From CAKVLS01 sp045605365 (GTDB lineage Bacteria > Bacillota > Clostridia > Christensenellales > UBA1242): DNA of 9,414 nucleotides. Position numbers and translations under genes: made by a program. Shown piece after piece: positions 5,264 to 9,414 of the stretch. The stretch spans positions 1 to 9,414 of the forward strand of contig JAZUPV010000039.1 of NCBI GenBank assembly GCA_045605365.1. The letters run 5' to 3'. The notes under the pieces were generated by a model. That model was not told where the DNA came from, searched no databases, and was given only the letters and a program-made list of their open reading frames with translations. Position 1 is the stretch's first letter. Every line of letters begins with the position of its first letter.

Positions 5264-6571
5264 ATGTGGTATGACGAAAGCGTAATTTATCAAATATATC
5301 CTTTAGGGTATGTTGGAGCGCCAGAAAAAAACGACGGTGTCCAAGAGCATAGAATTTTGAAAATAATTCAAGATATACCGCATCTAAAAAAGCTAGGTAT
5401 AAATGCAGTTTATTTTTGCCCTATTTTTGAAAGTGGCACCCACGGATACGATACCAAAGATTATACCAAGTTAGATTGTAGACTTGGCAACAATCAAGAC
5501 TTTGTACAAGTGTGTCAAGCATTGCACGACCAAGGTATACGAGTTATTATCGATGGCGTGTTTAATCACGTCGGTAGAGAGTTTTTTGCTTTTCAAGATG
5601 TATTGCAGCACAAATGGGATTCTATGTACAAAGATTGGTTTTATATCAATTTTGACGGCAATACAGAATATAACGATGGCTTTTATTATGAAGGGTGGGA
5701 GGGACACTACGAACTAGTCAAACTCAACCTAGACAACCCTAACGTAAAAGAATATTTGTTTAATTGTATAAGACAATGGATAAACGAATTTAAAATTGAT
5801 GGTATACGTCTTGATGTTGCATACATGCTTAACAAAGACTTTATCAAACAACTAAGACCATTATGTCAACAACTCAACCCAGACATATTTTTGTTTGGCG
5901 AGATGATACACGGCGACTATAACACAATAGTCAACGACGAGATGTTGCATAGCGCAACCAACTATGAGTGTTTTAAGGGCATATTTTCTTCGTTTAACGA
6001 GTTAAATATGTTTGAGATAAGCTATTCGCTTAATAGACAATTTGGCAGCGAAAATTGGTGTTTATACACGGGCAAAAATATGGTGTCTTTTGTAGACAAT
6101 CACGACGTCACAAGAATAGCCAGCGCCATAAAAGATAAAAATCACCTAAAGTTAGCTTTTGGGTTGTTGTTTACAATGCCGGGCATACCTTGTATATATT
6201 ATGGTAGCGAGTGGGGTGAAGAAGCAGTAAAAATCCCTGACCTAGATATTTTGTTAAGACCAAAAGTCGATAAGCCTAAATTTAATGAATTGACACAATA
6301 TATCGCTACTCTTTGCAAATTAAGAACACAAAACAAAATTTTAGCTTATGGCAACCTAACCAACTTGCACGTAAACAATCCGCAATATGTCTTTGAAAGA
6401 CGATTAGATGATAAGCGAATAGTTGTTATGATAAATGCGTCACAAGATAGTTATGATTGCAATTTTAACTTTAACATATCTAATGGTGTTGACCTATTAA
6501 CGGGTCAAACTGTCAATATAGACAACTTAGCAACTTTGCCACCATATTCTATACAAATCATTGAATGTTAA
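5264..6571 (+). CDS. Cytoplasmic GH13 alpha-amylase-family glycoside hydrolase
   Basis: A 435-residue alpha-amylase superfamily (GH13) enzyme acting on alpha-1,4-glucans or maltodextrins. All four conserved regions are visible: region I DGVFNH at 97-102, region II GIRLDVAYM at 180-188 with R182 and nucleophile D184, region III GEMIHGD at 212-218 with acid/base E213, and region IV FVDNHD at 276-281 with D281. HGYDTKDYTKLDCRLG (60-75) is the usual segment at the end of beta-strand 2. A short C-terminal beta domain (about 365-435) follows the barrel. There is no signal peptide, so it probably degrades imported or stored oligosaccharides inside the cell, like a maltodextrin-type hydrolase. It lacks the N-terminal domain of neopullulanases. 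GAGGTG at 5254-5259 supports the start. It heads a likely unit with the methyltransferase and GNAT genes; the exact specificity is not decidable. Confidence 0.93.
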   Translation: MWYDESVIYQIYPLGYVGAPEKNDGVQEHRILKIIQDIPHLKKLGINAVYFCPIFESGTHGYDTKDYTKLDCRLGNNQDFVQVCQALHDQGIRVIIDGVFNHVGREFFAFQDVLQHKWDSMYKDWFYINFDGNTEYNDGFYYEGWEGHYELVKLNLDNPNVKEYLFNCIRQWINEFKIDGIRLDVAYMLNKDFIKQLRPLCQQLNPDIFLFGEMIHGDYNTIVNDEMLHSATNYECFKGIFSSFNELNMFEISYSLNRQFGSENWCLYTGKNMVSFVDNHDVTRIASAIKDKNHLKLAFGLLFTMPGIPCIYYGSEWGEEAVKIPDLDILLRPKVDKPKFNELTQYIATLCKLRTQNKILAYGNLTNLHVNNPQYVFERRLDDKRIVVMINASQDSYDCNFNFNISNGVDLLTGQTVNIDNLATLPPYSIQIIEC

Positions 6572-6586
6572 AAATCTATCAGTATA

Positions 6587-6592
6587 AAAGGA
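6587..6592 (+). promoter_or_regulatory. Ribosome binding site that fixes the methyltransferase start
   Basis: AAAGGA five bases before the ATG at 6598. An in-frame upstream ATG at 6565 lies inside the end of the amylase gene and has no comparable site, so 6598 is chosen. Confidence 0.8.
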
Positions 6593-6597
6593 TATAT

Positions 6598-7443
6598 ATG
6601 AAACAAAACTTTAACCAAGCCCAACTAGGCGCTATGAGAACGGCATTTTTGACCGCATACCCAAAGATATTTACTGATATACCATATTCTACAGAGATAT
6701 TTGCCACGATGAAAAACCTTGCAACAAAAAAGGGTTTTTCGTTTGAAACTTCTCATTTTTCTAACGATATGGCAGTAGAAATCGAAGCTAGACACAAAGC
6801 TGTAAATAAAGCTTTAGCAAAAAATATTACTAAAAACACCTTGGTTGTAGAGATAGCTGCAGGTTTGAGCCCAAGGCACTTAGAGTTTAAAAACTATGAC
6901 TATATAGAACTAGACTTTAAACCCGTTATGGATATAAAACGAGATATTTATAAAGCCCTTGGTCACAAAAACCTTGTTAGCACCTTATTTGATGCTGACC
7001 TAACCGATAGCGCTACTGTTATAAAAATATTAACCAAAACCCTAAAAGCAAAAAACTATACCAATATCATAGTTGTCAACGAAGGGTTGTTTTGGTACTT
7101 AACACAAGAAACTATTGCGGGTATGACGCAGACTTTTTCACAAGTTTTAAAAGACTATAACTGGTCGTGGATAACTGCCGATTGCCCAACAGTAGACAAG
7201 TGTGACGACGAGTATAGAAACATCATATCAGCTTCTGCCAAAGTAAAACGTGGCAAGACTTTTGCTGATTATGATGATTTTAGCAAGTTTTTTAAAAATC
7301 TTGGGTTGACTAACACACGATACAAACTCGCTGATTTGGTTAGCTACAAAGATATGACAGCGGCAAAGTTCTTTTCTATCAATCAAGAAGACACCTTAAA
7401 AAGAACAAATACTTATACCAATATAGCTATTTTAAAAAAATAA
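6598..7443 (+). CDS. SAM-dependent methyltransferase, leucine carboxyl methyltransferase-like
   Basis: A 281-residue class I methyltransferase resembling the leucine-carboxyl-methyltransferase/TcmP superfamily, whose members use S-adenosylmethionine to methylate carboxyl or hydroxyl groups of proteins or small molecules. Motif I is VVEIAAGLSPRHLEF (83-97), in which the family's GLSPRG-type turn is evident. The acidic end of strand 2 is YIELDF (102-107). The characteristic NEGLFWYLT (161-169) corresponds to the EGLLmYL segment of the family. The C-terminal part (225-281) is less conserved. The start at 6598 is chosen on its ribosome binding site; starting at 6565 would add 11 residues. It lies 26 bases after the amylase gene and 21 before a GNAT gene, so co-transcription is likely, but no shared pathway is obvious. 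The substrate is unknown. Confidence 0.82.
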   Translation: MKQNFNQAQLGAMRTAFLTAYPKIFTDIPYSTEIFATMKNLATKKGFSFETSHFSNDMAVEIEARHKAVNKALAKNITKNTLVVEIAAGLSPRHLEFKNYDYIELDFKPVMDIKRDIYKALGHKNLVSTLFDADLTDSATVIKILTKTLKAKNYTNIIVVNEGLFWYLTQETIAGMTQTFSQVLKDYNWSWITADCPTVDKCDDEYRNIISASAKVKRGKTFADYDDFSKFFKNLGLTNTRYKLADLVSYKDMTAAKFFSINQEDTLKRTNTYTNIAILKK

Positions 7444-7464
7444 TTAAATATAAAGGATATTATT

Positions 7465-8073
7465 ATGATAATACGTCAGTTAACTATCGACGACACTCAA
7501 CAATTTTGTGATTTGATTGTTGATATGTATGGGCATTTAGAAAACTTAGAGTGGTTTAGTCCTATGCCATACGATTATGACAACGTATCTACTATGATAC
7601 AAAAACCTAGGTTTTATATTATAGGTTGTTTTGAAGGGGATACTTTGTGCGGTGTTAGTTCGCTAGATTACAAATGTGGCAAACTTATCGGCAAAATAGA
7701 CCTACCACAAGATTGCAATACAGATAGCCTTGTAGAGATTGGTTTTAATATAGTCCACTCTCAACATAGGGGCAAAGGTATTATGAAAACTATGGTAGAA
7801 TATCTTCTTAACAAAATAAAGCAAGACAACTTTGAGTGGGTTTTTGCCAAAGTGCACAAAGATAACTTTGCTAGTTCAAAATCACTTATAAAAAACGACT
7901 TTTTAGTCTTTAGTGATTATTCTAAACCAGTCAACAAGCAAGACTTTATTAGTTTGTCAAGTCAAGACTTCTTCTCGCCACAAGGCAAATTAAAGGCTCA
8001 AAAAACCCTACAGAAGTTTATCGACCAAGAAGAAATCATAGTAGATTACAACATTTTGATAAAAAAATTATAA
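7465..8073 (+). CDS. GNAT-family N-acetyltransferase with C-terminal extension
   Basis: A 202-residue protein with an N-terminal acetyltransferase fold. The acetyl-CoA-binding motif A is FNIVHSQHRGKGIMKTMVEYLL (94-115), whose HRGKGI turn is the RxxGxG/A consensus; motif B is VHKDNFASSKSLIKNDF (130-146). Residues 150-202 form an additional tail that is not part of the minimal fold. IIRQLTIDD at the N-terminus is a typical GNAT first strand. The start is supported by AAAGGA at 7452-7457. It is the last gene before a strong terminator and probably shares a transcript with the methyltransferase and perhaps the amylase gene. The acceptor substrate is not predictable. The similarity to the other GNAT gene in the window is only at motif level, so this is not a recent duplication. 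Confidence 0.87.
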   Translation: MIIRQLTIDDTQQFCDLIVDMYGHLENLEWFSPMPYDYDNVSTMIQKPRFYIIGCFEGDTLCGVSSLDYKCGKLIGKIDLPQDCNTDSLVEIGFNIVHSQHRGKGIMKTMVEYLLNKIKQDNFEWVFAKVHKDNFASSKSLIKNDFLVFSDYSKPVNKQDFISLSSQDFFSPQGKLKAQKTLQKFIDQEEIIVDYNILIKKL

Positions 8074-8074
8074 C

Positions 8075-8110
8075 AAAAAACACCATATTTTTTTGGTGTT
8101 TTTTTGTTAT
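8075..8110 (+). terminator. Rho-independent terminator after the GNAT gene
   Basis: AAAAAACACC (8075-8084) and GGTGTTTTTT (8095-8104) form a 10-bp stem with a 10-base T-rich loop, and T-rich sequence follows. It begins directly after the GNAT stop codon. The A-run on the 5' side means it could also work in reverse. It isolates the following two-gene cassette. Confidence 0.88.
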
Positions 8111-8116
8111 TGCATA

Positions 8117-8145
8117 TTGAAAAACACAACAATCAATGCTATACT
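8117..8145 (+). promoter_or_regulatory. Promoter of the putative toxin-antitoxin operon
   Basis: TTGAAA (8117-8122), a 17-base spacer, then TATACT (8140-8145) with an extended -10 TG (8137-8138). Start of transcription near 8152 would leave a very short leader, with the ribosome binding site AGGGGA at 8155-8160. No clear operator palindrome is visible. Confidence 0.7.
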
Positions 8146-8165
8146 AAAATTGTTAGGGGATTATT

Positions 8166-8348
8166 ATGAAACAAAAAGACTTGTACCAATTTGTTGTAGA
8201 GTTTAACAAACTACAATTTATACCACAAAAGACTATTATCGAAGGGCTAAAAACTTTGCCCGAGAGCGACCATGAGCTGTTTATGAAACTTGTCAATTAC
8301 AAAAACAGCGGTGTCTTTAGAGATAGTCTTGACAATGGAGAAATTTAA
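8166..8348 (+). CDS. Small protein upstream of zeta-like kinase, candidate antitoxin
   Basis: A 60-residue hydrophilic protein that I cannot assign to a family. It has no membrane segment, no cysteine motif and no evident helix-turn-helix. The composition suggests two or three helices (about 3-16, 21-30, 34-46) and an acidic tail (DSLDNGEI). It has its own strong promoter and ribosome binding site (AGGGGA at 8155-8160). Three bases separate its TAA from the ATG of the zeta-toxin-like kinase gene, whose ribosome binding site GGAG lies within its last codons. A small first gene tightly coupled to a zeta-type kinase is the classic antitoxin-toxin order (epsilon-zeta, PezAT). The protein is shorter than epsilon (~90 residues), and I see no similarity to it. 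The antitoxin role is inferred from position only. Confidence 0.7.
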   Translation: MKQKDLYQFVVEFNKLQFIPQKTIIEGLKTLPESDHELFMKLVNYKNSGVFRDSLDNGEI

Positions 8349-8351
8349 CAA

Positions 8352-8966
8352 ATGCCTACAATGACTGTATTTGCTGGTATCAACGGTGCCGGCAAGTCTA
8401 CTCTTTATCGTCTACAAAAACTAAAAGGTGTACAAGCTTTAGGAGAAAGAATCTGCCCTGACGAAATATTAGAAGATTTTCACGGTGATTGGCAAAACGT
8501 ACGTGACGTTAACCAAAGCGCCAACATAGCTATAAGAAAGTTGCACTCTTGTGTCAACAATAGAGAAACTTTCAACTGGGAGACAACCCTTATAACTGGG
8601 TTTGTTATAGAGTTTTTAAGAAGAGCCAAACAACAAGGTTTTAAAACTAGCCTTAACTTTATCGGTGTAGGAGACGTCGAGCAGTCTATAGATAGAGTTG
8701 CTACACGTGTCGCCCAAGGTGGACACGGTGTACCAGAAGAACTCATTAGACGTAGACATTCTTTGCAATTTAACAATATGGCAGAAGTATTAGGCGTGGT
8801 AGATAGCGCAATGTTTTATGACAACAAAGAAAATATGTCTGTTGTTGGTATATATGTTGACAAACAAATGTTATACGCAGACCCAGAAGTTAAATGGGTG
8901 CAAGACATCAAAAAAAGTGTAACCCGCCCAGAACTAGCAAGTGCAACGTTTCAAACTAAACTATAA
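8352..8966 (+). CDS. Zeta-toxin-like (COG4185-type) P-loop kinase
   Basis: A 204-residue P-loop NTPase of the zeta toxin/COG4185 group. The Walker A motif is AGINGAGKST (8-17). CPDEI at 35-39, with D38, corresponds to the catalytic aspartate region; NWETTLITG at 75-83 is the family's ETTLSG motif; RVATRVAQGGHGVPEELIRRRH at 115-136 carries the conserved arginines (R115, R119, R133-135) and the GGHxVPEE signature. Zeta toxins phosphorylate UDP-N-acetylglucosamine and block cell-wall synthesis; whether this protein uses that substrate is not shown by sequence. Length suits a single catalytic domain with no fused antitoxin. It is coupled to the 60-residue upstream gene and followed by a terminator. 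An in-frame ATG at 8361 is an alternative start, but 8352 has GGAG at 8337-8340. Uncharacterised COG4185 ATPases are the main alternative to a toxin. Confidence 0.85.
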   Translation: MPTMTVFAGINGAGKSTLYRLQKLKGVQALGERICPDEILEDFHGDWQNVRDVNQSANIAIRKLHSCVNNRETFNWETTLITGFVIEFLRRAKQQGFKTSLNFIGVGDVEQSIDRVATRVAQGGHGVPEELIRRRHSLQFNNMAEVLGVVDSAMFYDNKENMSVVGIYVDKQMLYADPEVKWVQDIKKSVTRPELASATFQTKL

Positions 8967-8972
8967 AAAAAC

Positions 8973-9003
8973 AAACTATGTCATAGACATAGTTTTATTT
9001 TTT
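8973..9003 (+). terminator. Rho-independent terminator of the zeta-like operon
   Basis: Perfect 10-bp stem AAACTATGTC (8973-8982) and GACATAGTTT (8986-8995) with a 3-base loop, followed by TATTTTTT. It starts 6 bases after the stop codon. The T-tail touches the -35 of the next promoter. Confidence 0.9.
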
Positions 9004-9031
9004 AGACAAAGATACTTTTAGATGGTATAAT
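9003..9031 (+). promoter_or_regulatory. Promoter of the C-terminal nucleoside phosphorylase-like gene
   Basis: TAGACA (9003-9008), a 17-base spacer, then a perfect TATAAT (9026-9031). The ribosome binding site GAAGGA follows at 9044-9049. This is the best -10 in the window, and it starts immediately at the end of the preceding terminator, so the gene is an independent unit. Confidence 0.75.
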
Positions 9032-9055
9032 AAACAAAAAAAAGAAGGACATTTT

Positions 9056-9414
9056 ATGAACATAATCGAAAACTTCAAAAAACACTGCAACGTTTCAGAC
9101 GTTTTAGAAGGCGCCTATGGTATCAGCTCTAGTACAAAATATGACTGTGTAGTTATTGCACCCGCTTGGGAGATAAAAAAAGTTTTTGATACGTCCGAAT
9201 ATGACTACACATTGATTGTTCACAACAAAGGTATCACCGCTCACCATATCAACTACAACGGCAAGGTTATTTTGTACGCTGAGTTGCACGTAGGCGCACC
9301 TAATATGATAGATTTTTGTCTAGCTTGTTGTGATTTAGACTGTGACAAGTTTATCTTTGTAGGGTCAGCGGGGTCATTGGTAAAAGATGTTAGTATCGGC
9401 GATATTATCATACC
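9056..9414 (+). CDS. Nucleoside phosphorylase-superfamily protein, N-terminal part (truncated by window end)
   Basis: The reading frame is open from ATG 9056 to the window edge, giving 119 complete codons. It encodes the start of a PNP/UDP-phosphorylase-fold protein. The diagnostic stretch is FIFVGSAGSLVKDVSIGDIIIP at 98-119, matching the iGsAGgl...v..GDvvip signature of purine and uridine phosphorylases and nucleosidases. LHVGAPNMIDFCLACC at 77-92 fits the preceding G-G-PNaa helix. The ~95 residues before the signature are longer than in short MTA/SAH nucleosidases and suggest a phosphorylase-like or uncharacterised subgroup. Active-site residues in the C-terminal half are not in the window, so the reaction (phosphorolysis or hydrolysis) and base specificity cannot be assigned. 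It is preceded by a strong promoter and ribosome binding site and is not obviously in an operon with the zeta-like gene. Confidence 0.85.
   Translation, partial: MNIIENFKKHCNVSDVLEGAYGISSSTKYDCVVIAPAWEIKKVFDTSEYDYTLIVHNKGITAHHINYNGKVILYAELHVGAPNMIDFCLACCDLDCDKFIFVGSAGSLVKDVSIGDIII

Noticed and set aside
5471..5717. Overlapping open frames on both strands inside the amylase gene
   Set aside because: They lie in the region coding for conserved GH13 region I and its surroundings; the amylase frame explains the sequence.
6565..6597. Upstream start giving 11 extra residues to the methyltransferase
   Set aside because: The ATG at 6565 overlaps the end of the amylase gene without a ribosome binding site, while AAAGGA lies five bases before the ATG at 6598.
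8480..8776. Minus-strand open frame of 98 codons
   Set aside because: Antisense to the zeta-like kinase gene over its conserved motifs; no ribosome binding site.
863..9003. Possible alternative genetic code, because all stops seen are TAA or TAG and none is TGA
   Set aside because: Tryptophans I checked are encoded by TGG, no conserved Trp position needs TGA, and TAA is expected to dominate in an AT-rich genome. The standard code suffices.
9104..9289. Minus-strand open frame of 61 codons
   Set aside because: Antisense to the phosphorylase-like gene that has a strong promoter and ribosome binding site.

Overview
The window reads as chromosomal DNA from a low-GC Gram-positive bacterium (Bacillota/Firmicutes-like). 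The grounds are the strongly AT-rich sequence, AGGAG-type ribosome binding sites, sigma-A-like TTGACA/TATAAT promoters, U-tailed hairpin terminators, and a thymidylate synthase of the Bacillus subtilis ThyA type. All tryptophans I checked are TGG, so the standard bacterial code fits. No species can be named from this sequence alone; an uncultured gut or host-associated lineage is a guess.

Layout. Positions 1-409 are the 3' end of a 23S rRNA gene, followed by a spacer with a near-consensus promoter, a complete 5S rRNA (572-691) and a strong terminator. A minus-strand block then converges on the rRNA operon. It starts with thyA and folA (thymidylate synthase and dihydrofolate reductase, the dTMP/folate cycle pair). 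An MTA/SAH-nucleosidase-like protein with its own probable promoter follows, then a tightly coupled small two-helix membrane protein. At about 3260-3360 divergent promoters separate this block from the plus-strand genes.

The plus-strand side begins with a 60-residue protein carrying the Fic-inhibitory SxxxEG signature, a GNAT acetyltransferase and a tRNA-Ser(CGA). A cytoplasmic serine beta-lactamase-like hydrolase of AT-richer appearance comes next. A probable three-gene unit follows: GH13 alpha-glucan hydrolase, leucine-carboxyl-methyltransferase-like SAM enzyme and a second GNAT enzyme, ending in a terminator. A compact two-gene cassette with its own extended -10 promoter comes after that: a 60-residue unknown protein and a zeta-toxin/COG4185-type kinase, which looks like a toxin-antitoxin module. 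The window ends inside a second nucleoside-phosphorylase-superfamily gene with a near-perfect promoter.

The most interesting items are two small putative antitoxins: an orphan VbhA-like protein beside a GNAT enzyme instead of a Fic protein, and an unrecognised 60-residue partner of a zeta-like kinase. The third is the potential independent promoter for 5S rRNA. No insertion sequence, integrase, CRISPR array or riboswitch was seen. No gene-free stretch exceeds 300 bases; the longest, about 410-571 and 730-845, are described in the features.
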